From Bacteroidales bacterium UBA3290 (GTDB lineage: Bacteria; Bacteroidota; Bacteroidia; Bacteroidales; UBA932): a stretch of DNA of 64,000 nt. The first letter of the stretch is position 1. The number at the start of each line of letters is the position of its first letter. The stretch spans positions 50,014 to 114,013 of the forward strand of contig DETK01000014.1 of NCBI GenBank assembly GCA_002361615.1. The letters are read 5' to 3'. Of the stretch, positions 24,757 through 33,811 are shown piece after piece. The notes beneath the pieces are model-generated. The model was not told the DNA's origin. It saw only the letters and a list, made by a program, of their open reading frames with translations, and ran no database searches. A program made the position numbers and the translations under genes.

Positions 24757-25509
24757 TTAAATTGTTAGCAAAGGATAGGGATAGCGGATCTCCTCCAGGA
24801 AAAGCGCTTCCCCGATGACGGACTGGCCCGCCAGGCAGCGGTCGCGCGCCTCCAGCACCCCGGCCACCCACTCGGGAGCGCGACGACCCCTTCCCACTTC
24901 CAAAAGCGTGCCGACCGTGGCGCGGACCATATTCCGAAGGAAACGGTCGGCGGTGATGGTGAACACCATATGTGCGGGATCGAGCACTTCCCAGCGGGCC
25001 TCGGTCACGGTACAGATGTCCGTTTTGTTGGCACCGCCCGTCTTCTCGAAACTCGAGAAATCGTGCCGGCCCAACAGCGGTTCGGCCGCCCGGTTCATGG
25101 CTTCCACGTCCGGCGTGTACCAGAGGCGGCAGGAATGGCGGGCGAAAGGGTCCTTGACAGTGTGGATGTAATAGCGGTACGTGCGGCTCACGGCGTCGAA
25201 ACGCGCGTGCGCATTGTCAGCTACGCGATAAAAGGCTTCTGCCACAATGGCGGGAGGCAGAATGGCATTTATTTTGCGAAGGAGTCGGGCGGACTCTTCA
25301 GGCGGCCAGGCAGAAATGTCGAAATGTGCGATGAAGTTCCGCGCATTGACACCCGTGTCCGTCCGCCCCGCCCCAACCACGGTGACCGGCTCTCCGAAGG
25401 CGATGGACAGCGCCCTTTCCATTTCGTCCTGGACGGAAGGCACATTGGGCTGGGACTGCCATCCACAGAAACAACTCCCATCATAGGAAAGCTGGACGAA
25501 GAGCCGCAT
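24757..25509 (-). CDS. truA: tRNA pseudouridine synthase A
   Basis: Makes pseudouridine at positions 38-40 of tRNA anticodon stems. The catalytic Asp lies in GRTDTGVNA near residue 52, and the N-terminus LSYDGSCFCGWQSQPN is typical. RFLRNMVRATVGTLLEVGRG is the conserved C-terminal helix. It is 250 residues. First gene of the truA-exbB-exbD-tonB unit; divergent from the Bat operon. Confidence 0.95.
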   Translation of the reverse strand: MRLFVQLSYDGSCFCGWQSQPNVPSVQDEMERALSIAFGEPVTVVGAGRTDTGVNARNFIAHFDISAWPPEESARLLRKINAILPPAIVAEAFYRVADNAHARFDAVSRTYRYYIHTVKDPFARHSCRLWYTPDVEAMNRAAEPLLGRHDFSSFEKTGGANKTDICTVTEARWEVLDPAHMVFTITADRFLRNMVRATVGTLLEVGRGRRAPEWVAGVLEARDRCLAGQSVIGEALFLEEIRYPYPLLTI

Positions 25510-25517
25510 ATTTTTAT

Positions 25518-25551
25518 TATTTTTGCAAGATTGTTACAGACAACAAAAATA
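25518..25551. promoter_or_regulatory. Overlapping divergent -7 elements for moxR/Bat and truA units
   Basis: The plus strand has TATTTTTG at 25518-25525, 47 bases before moxR. The minus strand has TATTTTTG at 25551-25544, 34 bases before truA. Both fit TAnnTTTG exactly. No convincing -33 box was seen for either. Confidence 0.5.
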
Positions 25552-25572
25552 CAAAAAATCAAAATACAAATC

Positions 25573-26565
25573 ATGGATAGCGTAAACATTAAAGCGTTAA
25601 ATGAGCGCATCGAGCGGGAAAGCGCCTTCGTCGACATCATCCAGATGGAGATGGGCAAGGTGATCGTGGGCCAGAAGCAGCTGGTTGACAACCTGCTGAT
25701 CGGCCTTCTTGCCAACGGCCACATTCTCCTGGAAGGTATGCCGGGCCTGGCCAAAACCTTGGCTATCAATACGCTCGCCCAAATCGTGGATGCCCGGTTC
25801 AACCGCATCCAGTTCACGCCCGACCTGCTGCCGGCCGACCTGATCGGTACGATGATCTACAGCCAGAAGAGCGAACAGTTCCAGATCAAGAAAGGCCCTG
25901 TCTTCGCCAATTTCGTACTGGCCGACGAAATCAACCGAAGCCCTGCCAAGGTGCAGTCGGCCCTGCTGGAAGCCATGCAGGAGCGTCAGGTGACCATCGG
26001 CGAAGAGACCTTCAAGCTGCCCGAGCCCTTCCTGGTCATGGCGACGCAGAACCCCATCGAGCAGGAAGGCACCTATCCCCTGCCCGAGGCGCAGGTCGAC
26101 CGTTTCATGCTGAAGGTCAAGGTTTCGTATCCCAAGAAAGAAGAAGAGAAGTTGATCATCCGGATGAACAACCAGGGCGAGTTCCCGCGTCCGAACACCC
26201 AGCTCAAGCCGGAAGACATCGTCCGGGCCCGCCAGGTCGTGCGCGACGTCTATATGGATGAGAAGATCGAGCGTTACATCGTCGACATCGTCTTCGCCAC
26301 CCGCCAGCCGGAAGAATATGGACTGGGCAAGCTCAAGGATATGATCGCTTTCGGCGGCTCGCCGCGTGCCAGCATCTCGCTCGCCATGGCGGCCAAGGCC
26401 TACGCGTTCATCAAGCGCCGCGGCTACGTGATTCCCGAGGACGTCCGCGCCGTCTGCTACGACGTGCTCCGTCACCGCATCGGCCTGACCTACGAAGCCG
26501 AAGCCGAAAACATCACCTCCGAAGAAATCATTACCAACGTGCTCAATGCAGTGGAAGTTCCCTAA
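25573..26565 (+). CDS. moxR: MoxR family AAA+ ATPase
   Basis: Chaperone-like AAA+ ATPase that heads the Bat operon. Walker A is GMPGLAKT near 54-61, Walker B is LADEINR, and sensor ATQNPIEQEGTYPLPEAQVDRF is a MoxR hallmark (quoted in parts). A C-terminal lid with FGGSPRASISL follows. At 330 residues it is normal. The start ATG 25573 (MDSVNIKAL) follows an A-rich leader. Its stop overlaps the DUF58 start. MoxR proteins act with von Willebrand factor A proteins such as those downstream. Confidence 0.95.
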   Translation: MDSVNIKALNERIERESAFVDIIQMEMGKVIVGQKQLVDNLLIGLLANGHILLEGMPGLAKTLAINTLAQIVDARFNRIQFTPDLLPADLIGTMIYSQKSEQFQIKKGPVFANFVLADEINRSPAKVQSALLEAMQERQVTIGEETFKLPEPFLVMATQNPIEQEGTYPLPEAQVDRFMLKVKVSYPKKEEEKLIIRMNNQGEFPRPNTQLKPEDIVRARQVVRDVYMDEKIERYIVDIVFATRQPEEYGLGKLKDMIAFGGSPRASISLAMAAKAYAFIKRRGYVIPEDVRAVCYDVLRHRIGLTYEAEAENITSEEIITNVLNAVEVP

Positions 26566-27446
26566 TGGAAAGTGATCTGTTAAAGAAGGTCCGGAAGATC
26601 GAGATCAAGACCCGGTCGCTCTCGCACCAGGTCTTCGCCGGAGAGTACCATTCCGCATTCAAGGGACGCGGTATGGCCTTCAGCGAAGTCCGCGAGTACC
26701 AGTACGGCGACGACGTCCGCAACATGGACTGGAACGTCACCGCACGCTTGCGGGCGCCCTACGTCAAGATCTTCGAGGAGGAGCGCGAACTGACCGTGAT
26801 GCTGCTCATCGACGTGAGCGGCTCCCGTGTCTTCGGCACCACCACACGGACGAAGAAAGACCTGATGACCGAGATTGCGGCCGTCCTGTCGTTCTCCGCT
26901 TCGATCAACAACGACAAGGTGGGCGCCCTGTTCTTCAGCTCCAAGGTGGAGAAATTCATTCCGCCCAAGAAGGGCCGCAGCCATTTGCTCCACATCATCC
27001 GCGACCTCCTGGAATTCGAGCCCGAAGACCGCGGCACCGACGTGGGCGCCGCGCTGCGCTACCTGACCAACGCCATCAAGAAACGTTGCACCGCCTTCCT
27101 GCTCTCCGACCTGATCGACGTCGACGCAAAGCTGCAGCCCCGCTACGAAGAAGCGCTCAAGATCGCCGCGAACCGCCACGACATCTCCGTCATCGATATC
27201 TACGACCCGCGTGAATGCTCCCTGCCCGACGTCGGGCTCGTCCACGTACGGGATGCGGAGAGCGGTGCCAGCCGCTGGATCAACACTTCCTCCCCGTCCG
27301 TCCGCCGCAGCTATGAAGACTGGAACCGGAAGGCTTTCGAGAACACCCTCGCGACCCTGCGCCGCTATCGCATCGACAACGTGCGCATCGCCACTGACGA
27401 GAATTATGTGAAACAACTCATCGCATTCTTCAAGAACAGAGCTTGA
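26565..27446 (+). CDS. DUF58 domain protein of the Bat operon
   Basis: Conserved partner of MoxR and BatA/B. The DUF58 region contains VFAGEYHSAFKGRGMAFSEVREYQYGDDVRNMDW (seen as the usual GRG..F.EVREYQ.GDD pattern) and a von Willebrand A-like fold with a DVSGS metal site near 83-87. It has no membrane segment, so it is probably cytoplasmic. 293 residues. The TAATG overlap with moxR suggests coupled translation. Confidence 0.93.
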   Translation: MESDLLKKVRKIEIKTRSLSHQVFAGEYHSAFKGRGMAFSEVREYQYGDDVRNMDWNVTARLRAPYVKIFEEERELTVMLLIDVSGSRVFGTTTRTKKDLMTEIAAVLSFSASINNDKVGALFFSSKVEKFIPPKKGRSHLLHIIRDLLEFEPEDRGTDVGAALRYLTNAIKKRCTAFLLSDLIDVDAKLQPRYEEALKIAANRHDISVIDIYDPRECSLPDVGLVHVRDAESGASRWINTSSPSVRRSYEDWNRKAFENTLATLRRYRIDNVRIATDENYVKQLIAFFKNRA

Positions 27447-27447
27447 G

Positions 27448-28395
27448 ATGAAGAGATTTATCCTGTCCCTGCTGATCCTTGCGGTCCTGCCGCTTTCCGG
27501 TGCAGCGCAGCCGCGCGAGCCGCTGCAGAGCCGCATCAGCCGCGACTCCATCCTGATCGGCGACCAGATCGAGTGGACCCTGGACTTCAGCATCGCACCC
27601 GGCGAAGCGGCCCGTGTCAGCAAGCCCGGTCCCGCACCGGTCCCCGGCGTCGAAGCGCTGGGCGAAATGGCGCTCGACACCCTTTCCATCGAGAAGGGCA
27701 CGCAGCACCTGCGCGGGCACATCACGCTCACCAGCTTCGACAGCGGCAGCTATGTCCTGCCGCCGCTCTATGTGCTCCTGGCCCGCGCCGACGGCAGCGT
27801 CGATACCCTGGAATATGCCGGTCCCACGCTGGCCGTCAACACCATCCCCGTCGATACCGCCACGTTCCAACTTTACGACATCAAAGGGCAGATCCGTTAC
27901 CCGCTCACTTTCAAGGAGGTGATTCCCTGGGTCGGACTTGCCGTACTGGTCGCGGCCCTGGTCTGGCTCCTGGTACGCTGGATCCGGTACAGACGCCAGA
28001 ACCGTGATTTCTTCGGCAAGCCGGTGGTCAAGGATCCCCCGCATATCGTCGCCCTGCGCAGCCTTGAGAAAACCCGTTCCCAGAAACTGTGGCAGAACGG
28101 TAAACAGAAGCAGTTCTACACGCAGGTGACCGACGCCCTCCGCCAGTACATCGCCCAGCGCTACGGCATTGCGGCGCTCGAACAGACCTCCGCCGAAATG
28201 TTCCGCGACCTCTCCGACAAGGATATCGAGCCGGAACTGATGGACAAGACGAAAGAACTGTTCGCCACGGCCGATTTTGTGAAGTTCGCCAAGCATACCG
28301 CCACGGACCAGGAGAACGAGAACGCCATCCCGACCGCCATCCGCTTCGTCAACCAGACCTATATGCAAGAGATTGAAAAGGAGGAGGAAGAATAG
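27448..28395 (+). CDS. Bat-operon membrane protein (DUF4381-like)
   Basis: Signal peptide (FILSLLILAVLPLSGAAQ), an extracytoplasmic beta domain (about 20-150), one membrane segment near 157-177 (VIPWVGLAVLVAALVWLLV) and a cytoplasmic helical C-terminus of about 135 residues with LRQYIAQRYGI and an acidic end. Such proteins lie between DUF58 and BatA in Bacteroidota Bat operons. The exact role is unknown. It is 1 base after DUF58 and 3 before batA. Confidence 0.85.
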   Translation: MKRFILSLLILAVLPLSGAAQPREPLQSRISRDSILIGDQIEWTLDFSIAPGEAARVSKPGPAPVPGVEALGEMALDTLSIEKGTQHLRGHITLTSFDSGSYVLPPLYVLLARADGSVDTLEYAGPTLAVNTIPVDTATFQLYDIKGQIRYPLTFKEVIPWVGLAVLVAALVWLLVRWIRYRRQNRDFFGKPVVKDPPHIVALRSLEKTRSQKLWQNGKQKQFYTQVTDALRQYIAQRYGIAALEQTSAEMFRDLSDKDIEPELMDKTKELFATADFVKFAKHTATDQENENAIPTAIRFVNQTYMQEIEKEEEE

Positions 28396-28398
28396 CCT

Positions 28399-29385
28399 AT
28401 GTTTTTTGAATACCCGCATCTGCTCTGGCTGGAACTCCTGCTGATTCCGCTCATCGCGCTCTACCTCTGGCGCTCGCTCAAGGGAAAGGAGCCTGCCCTG
28501 ACGGTTTCAGAAGCCGCACAGTGGGACAACGGAAAAGGAAGGCTGGTCGCCTGGGCGCGGCATCTGCCGTTCATCCTGCGGATGGTGGCACTTGCAGCCA
28601 TCATCGTAGCCATCGCCCGTCCCCGTTCCTCTGAGAATTTCGAAAAGGTCGACACGGAAGGCATCGACATCGTCCTGACAATGGACGTCTCCACCTCCAT
28701 GCTGGCCCGGGACTTCAAGCCCGACCGCATCGGTGCTGCCAAGGACATCGCCATCGAATTCATCGCCAGCCGGCCCGCCGACCGCATGGGCATCGTGGTC
28801 TTCGCCGGCGAGAGCTACACGCAAGCCCCGCTCACCACCGACCGCGCCACCCTGATCAATCTGATGAAGGAGGTCGAAACCGGCCTGATCGACGACGGAA
28901 CCGCCATCGGAAACGGCCTGGCTACCGCCGTGGCCCGCCTGAAGGATTCCGACGCCAAGAGCAAGGTGGTGATCCTGCTGACCGACGGTATGAACAACAG
29001 CGGCGAGATCGCCCCGCAGATGGCGGCCGAAATCGCCAAGACTTACGACGTGCGCGTCTATACCATCGGCGTAGGCGCCATGGGCGAAGCACCCTACCCC
29101 TTCATGACCCCCTGGGGCGTGCAGGTACAGAACGTGAAGGTGGAGATCGACGAGGACCTGCTCAAGCAGATCGCCACGGAGACCGGCGGCAAATATTTCC
29201 GCGCCACCAACAACACGAAACTGATGGAAATCTACTCCGAAATCAACCAGATGGAGAAGACCCGTACCACCGTGGACAGTTTCCCGGTCTATTCGGAACT
29301 CTTCATGCGCTTCGCCCTGATCGCGCTGCTGGCGCTGCTGGCGGAGCTTCTGCTTCGTTTCGTCATTTTGAGGAGGATCCCGTAA
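28399..29385 (+). CDS. batA: BatA, von Willebrand factor A membrane protein
   Basis: Two N-terminal membrane segments (about 8-25 and 55-72) precede a VWA domain (about 88-280) with the metal-ion site DVSTSM, the second Thr region (TTDRA) and LLTDGMNNSGEIAP; a third membrane segment closes the C-terminus (about 305-325). Part of the Bat aerotolerance system of Bacteroides. 328 residues. Next to its paralogue batB. Confidence 0.94.
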   Translation: MFFEYPHLLWLELLLIPLIALYLWRSLKGKEPALTVSEAAQWDNGKGRLVAWARHLPFILRMVALAAIIVAIARPRSSENFEKVDTEGIDIVLTMDVSTSMLARDFKPDRIGAAKDIAIEFIASRPADRMGIVVFAGESYTQAPLTTDRATLINLMKEVETGLIDDGTAIGNGLATAVARLKDSDAKSKVVILLTDGMNNSGEIAPQMAAEIAKTYDVRVYTIGVGAMGEAPYPFMTPWGVQVQNVKVEIDEDLLKQIATETGGKYFRATNNTKLMEIYSEINQMEKTRTTVDSFPVYSELFMRFALIALLALLAELLLRFVILRRIP

Positions 29386-29386
29386 G

Positions 29387-30391
29387 ATGGTCTATCTGGC
29401 ACAAAGTCAATATCTGCTGCTCCTGCTGATCGTTCCGCTGCTTTACGTGGCCTATGCGATCCAGCTGCGCCTGCGCAAGCGGCGCATCGCCCGCATCGGC
29501 GACCCGGAGCTGGTCGCCAGGTTGATGCCCGACGCCTCCACCGGCAAGGGCTGGCTCAAGGTGAGCCTGCTGGCCGCCGCCTGGTTCTTCTTCGCCATCG
29601 GACTGGCCCGGCCGCAGCTCGGTGCCCGGCTCAAGGAACACCAAAGCCAGGGCGTGGAAGTGATGATCGCCCTTGACGTCTCCAATTCGATGCTCGCCGA
29701 GGACTACTCCCCCAACCGTCTGGAGCGTTCCAAACTGGCCATCTCCCGGCTGGTCGACCGCCTGCAGGGCGACCGGATCGGCCTGGTAGTCTTCGCCGGC
29801 GAGGCATTCGTCCAACTGCCCATCACGGCCGATTATGTGTCGGCCAAGATCTTCCTGGGCAGCATCGACCCGGGCAGCGTCCCGATCCAGGGCACCGACC
29901 TGTCCGCCGCACTGCTGGCCTCGGCCCGCAGCTTCAGCACCCAAAGCGAGCGTTCGCGTGCCATCATCCTGATTACCGACGGTGAAGACCACGAAGGCCA
30001 GGCGCTCGAAACCGCCAAGGCCATCGCGGAACAAGGCATCCGAATCTACTGCATCGGCGTGGGTTCGCCGCAGGGAAAGCCGATTCCCAAGAACGGCAGC
30101 CTGATGAAAGACGCTGAGGGCAACATCGTCGTCACCCGGCTCGACGAAGAGATCCTGCAGGAGATTGCCGGCATCGGCCAGGGCAAATACGTCCGGGCCG
30201 GCAACAGTGAATTCGGCCTGAACCCAATCATCGACGACATCCGGACCATCGACAAGGAACAGTTCAACTCGGTCGTTTTCGAGGATTTCGACGAACAATA
30301 CATGTATTTCTTCGCCATCGCGCTTTTCTTCCTGATTCTCGAACTGCTGGTTCCCGGGAAGAAGGCCAGAAGGCGGCTTTTCAAAGATTGA
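29387..30391 (+). CDS. batB: BatB, von Willebrand factor A membrane protein
   Basis: Paralogue of BatA: N-terminal membrane segments (LLLLLIVPLLYVAYAI and SLLAAAWFFFAIGLA), a VWA domain with the DVSNSM metal site and LITDGEDHEGQ, and a C-terminal membrane segment (YMYFFAIALFFLILELLV). 334 residues. Starts 1 base after batA and ends 1 base before batC, so the genes are co-transcribed. Confidence 0.94.
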   Translation: MVYLAQSQYLLLLLIVPLLYVAYAIQLRLRKRRIARIGDPELVARLMPDASTGKGWLKVSLLAAAWFFFAIGLARPQLGARLKEHQSQGVEVMIALDVSNSMLAEDYSPNRLERSKLAISRLVDRLQGDRIGLVVFAGEAFVQLPITADYVSAKIFLGSIDPGSVPIQGTDLSAALLASARSFSTQSERSRAIILITDGEDHEGQALETAKAIAEQGIRIYCIGVGSPQGKPIPKNGSLMKDAEGNIVVTRLDEEILQEIAGIGQGKYVRAGNSEFGLNPIIDDIRTIDKEQFNSVVFEDFDEQYMYFFAIALFFLILELLVPGKKARRRLFKD

Positions 30392-30392
30392 C

Positions 30393-31157
30393 ATGAAAAG
30401 AATCATCTGTATCGCGCTGACCCTGCTGCTGGGTGCGACGGCCTGCTTCGCGCAGGGCGAACGCAAAAGCGTGCGCCACGGCAACCGCGATTTCCGGAAG
30501 GAACGCTGGCAGCAGGCCGAGATCAATTACAAGAAGGCCCTGGTGGCAGACTCCACTTCCCTGGCCGGTGCTTACAATCTGGGCAACACCTACTACCGGA
30601 TGGAGAACTATCAGGAAGCGGACCGCTACTACAAGTCGGGCATCGACTCGCTCGCCAAAGGGCCGCACGCGGCCGACGCTTTCCACAATATGGGCAACTC
30701 CGCTGCCCGTCAGCGCTCCTGGCAGGCGGCGGTCGATGCGTACAAGGACGCGCTGCGGCGCAACCCCGGCGACATGGAGACCAAGGCCAATCTGGCCTAC
30801 GCCCAGAAGATGCTCGAAAATGAGCAGAAGAACGGCGGCGGCGGAAACAACGACCAGAACCAGGATCAGAATCAAGATCAGAAGAACGATCAGAACCAGA
30901 ACCAGAACCAGAACCAGGATCAGAATCAGGACGACCAGAACCAAGACAAGAACCAGGAACAGAACCAGGATCAGAACCAGGACCAGAATCAGGATCAGGA
31001 CCAGCAGCAGAATCAGGGCCAGCAGCCCCGGATAACGCCGCAGTCCGCCCAACAGATGCTGCAGGCCATCCAGGCCCAGGAAAAGGATACCCAGGACAAG
31101 GTCAAGAAGGAGAAGGCCGCCCGGCTGAAATCCAAACAGAAAGAGAAAAATTGGTAA
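30393..31157 (+). CDS. batC: BatC, TPR protein with Asp-Gln-Asn-rich tail
   Basis: A signal peptide (RIICIALTLLLGATACFAQ) and about three tetratricopeptide repeats (about 25-145; GAYNLGNTYYRMENYQEADRYY, in parts, and DAFHNMGNSAARQRSW). Residues about 153-210 are almost only Asp, Gln and Asn in DQNQ-type repeats. The end is basic (KKEKAARLKSKQKEKNW). Presumably periplasmic and a scaffold for BatA/B. 254 residues. It ends 5 bases before batD. Confidence 0.92.
   Translation: MKRIICIALTLLLGATACFAQGERKSVRHGNRDFRKERWQQAEINYKKALVADSTSLAGAYNLGNTYYRMENYQEADRYYKSGIDSLAKGPHAADAFHNMGNSAARQRSWQAAVDAYKDALRRNPGDMETKANLAYAQKMLENEQKNGGGGNNDQNQDQNQDQKNDQNQNQNQNQDQNQDDQNQDKNQEQNQDQNQDQNQDQDQQQNQGQQPRITPQSAQQMLQAIQAQEKDTQDKVKKEKAARLKSKQKEKNW
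30848..31023 (+). repeat. Low-complexity tandem repeat inside batC
   Basis: The DNA is a degenerate repeat of 6-base units of the caggat/cagaac type coding for DQNQ runs. Unit copies are near-identical but interrupted, so slippage could change length in frame. Confidence 0.75.
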
Positions 31158-31162
31158 TTACG

Positions 31163-33796
31163 ATGAAAAGACGCATTCTTACGCTGATGTTGCTGCTGAG
31201 CGCCCTGACGGGGGCTGCCCAGACGCTCAAGGTGGAAGGTCCCGGCGTTGTCGCAGCCGACGAGACCTTCCGCATCGTCTTCACGGCCGACGGCCGTATG
31301 AGCGACTTCGAGTGGCCGGGGACAGACGACTTCGACGTCGTCTGGGGCCCGCAGAAGGGATCGATGTCCAGCACCAGCATCGTGAACGGCAAACGAACCT
31401 CCACCCATCAGGAAACGGTGACCTATCTGTTGCAACCGCGGAAGACCGGTACCTTCACCCTTCCGGGCGCAACGGCCTCCGTCGACAAGAACAGCGTCTC
31501 ATCGTCCACCCTCAAGATCGAGGTGGTCGCTGCCGGCGGCCAGACGCAGACCCAGCCGCAAGGCAATAGCGGTGGATCGCAGTCCGGCCAGCAGACACAG
31601 CCTGAGCGCAGGGAAAACAACGATCCCGCCGTCACGGGGACCGTTTCCAACCAGGATATCTTCCTGCGCCTGACCCTCAACAAGACCAACGTGGTCAAGG
31701 GTGAGCCCATCACTGCCACACTCAAACTGTACACCCGCACCGACATCGCGGGCTTCGAGGATATCAAGTTCCCTACTTTCAACGGATTCTGGAGCAAGGA
31801 GACGGTTACGGTCAACAATCTCGAATTCAACCGCGAGAATGTGAACGGGACCATCTACAATGCCGCGCTGGTGCGTCAGTACGCGCTGATCCCCCAGCAA
31901 AGCGGAACGCTGACCATCGATCCGGCGGAGATGGTCTGCCAGCTGAGGGTCCGCACCTCAAGCGGCAGCCCGCTCTCGATCTTCGACGATTTCTTCGACC
32001 AGTACCAGACCATCCGCAAGCGCATCAGCACCCCGTCCATCCAGGTCAAGGTGCGTGACCTGCCGGCCGGTGCGCCGGCATCCTTCGCCGGCGGCGTCGG
32101 CGACTTCAAGGTCAGCGCCAAGATGAGCAAGGAAGGCATCAAGTCGAACGAGGCTGCTTCCCTGATCGTCACCATTTCCGGCAACGGCAACCTTTCGATG
32201 CTCGAGGCGCCGAAAGTGGACTTCCCGCCGGACTTCGAGATCTATGACCTCAAGAGCACCGACAAAACCTCCGCCAGCGGTACCAGCGGCTCGAAGACTT
32301 TCGAGTTCCCGTTCATCCCGCGCAGCCATGGCGATTTCGTCATTCCCTCGATTGAATACACCTACTACGACAATGCCCACGGCAAGTACGTGACCACTTC
32401 GACGGGCGACATTCCCGTCTCGGTGGAAAAGGGCGAGGAAATCGCCGGCGGCGGTGTAGCCGTGGCCGGTTCCAACCGTCAGAGCGTCCGCAGTCTGAGC
32501 GAGGACATCCGCTACATCGCCCTGGGTGACGGCCATCTCAGGAAGAAAGACCGCTTCTTTGCCGGCTCTCCCCTGTTCTATGCACTGATGCTCGCCATCT
32601 TCCTGGCCGTCTTCATCGTCGACAGGCTCCTGCGCTTCTCACGGGCGCGCCGCGCCGACGTGGCCGGTTCGAAGAACCGCCGCGCCAACCGGATGGCACG
32701 GGCCCGGCTCAAAAGCGCCGAATCTTACCTCAAGCAAGGGCTGGGCGGTGCCTATTATGAAGAACTGCACAAGGCCTTGACAGGCTATGTATCCGACAAA
32801 CTGATGATTCCAGCCGCTGACCTGTCAAAGGACACGATCAGCGAAAAACTCCGCGAACGGGGCGTGCGCGACGAAAGCATCGCGGCGCTGACCGGCCTGA
32901 TCGACCAGTGCGAATTCGCTCGCTATGCCCCCGAAAGTGAACAACGCCAGATGGAAAACGAATACAACGAAGCCCTCAACGTGATCTCCGACATCGAAAG
33001 CCAGCTGAAGAATCCGAAGGCCGCCTCCGGAAAGAAGGTTGCCGGCGCAACCCTGCTGGTCCTCCTGCTCAGCCTGGCCTTGCCGGCCGCAGCCCAGGAA
33101 GACGTTTCCTCGCTTTGGGAAAAAGCCGGCGAGGCATTTGCCGCCGGTCAGTGGCAGAATGCCCTGAACTGTTACCAGATGATCGAAGGTGAAGGGTTGG
33201 TAAGCGACGACCTGTACTACAACATCGGCAACACCTTCCTCAAACTGCAGGACAACGCACACGCCATCCTCTACTACGAACGCGCACTCAAACTCAACCC
33301 TTCGCATGCGGATGCAGCGCACAATCTGGAGATCGTCCGGCAGATGACTCTAGACAAGATCGACGAAGTGCCCGATTTCATCCTTGTCTCGTGGTTCCAC
33401 AATCTGCGTCAAGGCCTTTCTGCAAACGCTTGGGCATGGATCACCCTGGGATTGCTGCTCCTGGCCGGGATCCTGCTGACGGTTTTCCGAAGTGGCGCAC
33501 CCAGGTCGCTGCGCAAGGTTTCGTTTATCCTCTCCTGCATCGTCCTCGTACTTGCCATCTTCACGTTCATCTTCTCCCTGCAGCAGAAACGGGCGGTTAC
33601 GCGTCAGGATAGCGCCATTGTCACCGCGCCGGTCTGCTCCGTGAAGAGTTCCCCTGCCGAAGGCGGCAAGACGGTATTCGTGCTGCACGAAGGCACGAAG
33701 GTCCGTCTCCTCGACGACGTAGGCGACTGGGCCCGGATCGAAATCGCTGACGGCCGTCAGGGCTGGGCACAAGGATCCACCTTCGAAATCATCTAA
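31163..33796 (+). CDS. batD: BatD-BatE fusion (oxygen-tolerance protein with C-terminal TPR and SH3 domains)
   Basis: The N-terminal two thirds are BatD: signal peptide (ILTLMLLLSALTGAAQ), immunoglobulin-like repeats (about 20-440), a membrane segment at about 466-488 and a cytoplasmic helical region to about 615. At about 624-645 a signal-peptide-like stretch (GATLLVLLLSLALPAAAQ) begins a BatE-like part: TPRs (about 648-730, YYNIGNTFLKLQDNAHA), two membrane segments (about 752-771 and 787-806) and a C-terminal SH3-like domain (about 815-877). In many Bacteroidota batD and batE are separate genes. Start ATG 31163 (MKRRIL) chosen for the signal peptide. 877 residues. Confidence 0.92.
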   Translation: MKRRILTLMLLLSALTGAAQTLKVEGPGVVAADETFRIVFTADGRMSDFEWPGTDDFDVVWGPQKGSMSSTSIVNGKRTSTHQETVTYLLQPRKTGTFTLPGATASVDKNSVSSSTLKIEVVAAGGQTQTQPQGNSGGSQSGQQTQPERRENNDPAVTGTVSNQDIFLRLTLNKTNVVKGEPITATLKLYTRTDIAGFEDIKFPTFNGFWSKETVTVNNLEFNRENVNGTIYNAALVRQYALIPQQSGTLTIDPAEMVCQLRVRTSSGSPLSIFDDFFDQYQTIRKRISTPSIQVKVRDLPAGAPASFAGGVGDFKVSAKMSKEGIKSNEAASLIVTISGNGNLSMLEAPKVDFPPDFEIYDLKSTDKTSASGTSGSKTFEFPFIPRSHGDFVIPSIEYTYYDNAHGKYVTTSTGDIPVSVEKGEEIAGGGVAVAGSNRQSVRSLSEDIRYIALGDGHLRKKDRFFAGSPLFYALMLAIFLAVFIVDRLLRFSRARRADVAGSKNRRANRMARARLKSAESYLKQGLGGAYYEELHKALTGYVSDKLMIPAADLSKDTISEKLRERGVRDESIAALTGLIDQCEFARYAPESEQRQMENEYNEALNVISDIESQLKNPKAASGKKVAGATLLVLLLSLALPAAAQEDVSSLWEKAGEAFAAGQWQNALNCYQMIEGEGLVSDDLYYNIGNTFLKLQDNAHAILYYERALKLNPSHADAAHNLEIVRQMTLDKIDEVPDFILVSWFHNLRQGLSANAWAWITLGLLLLAGILLTVFRSGAPRSLRKVSFILSCIVLVLAIFTFIFSLQQKRAVTRQDSAIVTAPVCSVKSSPAEGGKTVFVLHEGTKVRLLDDVGDWARIEIADGRQGWAQGSTFEII

Positions 33797-33811
33797 ATAC
33801 CTGATATTCCT

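Noticed and set aside
30848..31023. CRISPR-like array
   Set aside because: The repeat is short, coding and without spacers; it encodes the DQNQ tail of BatC.
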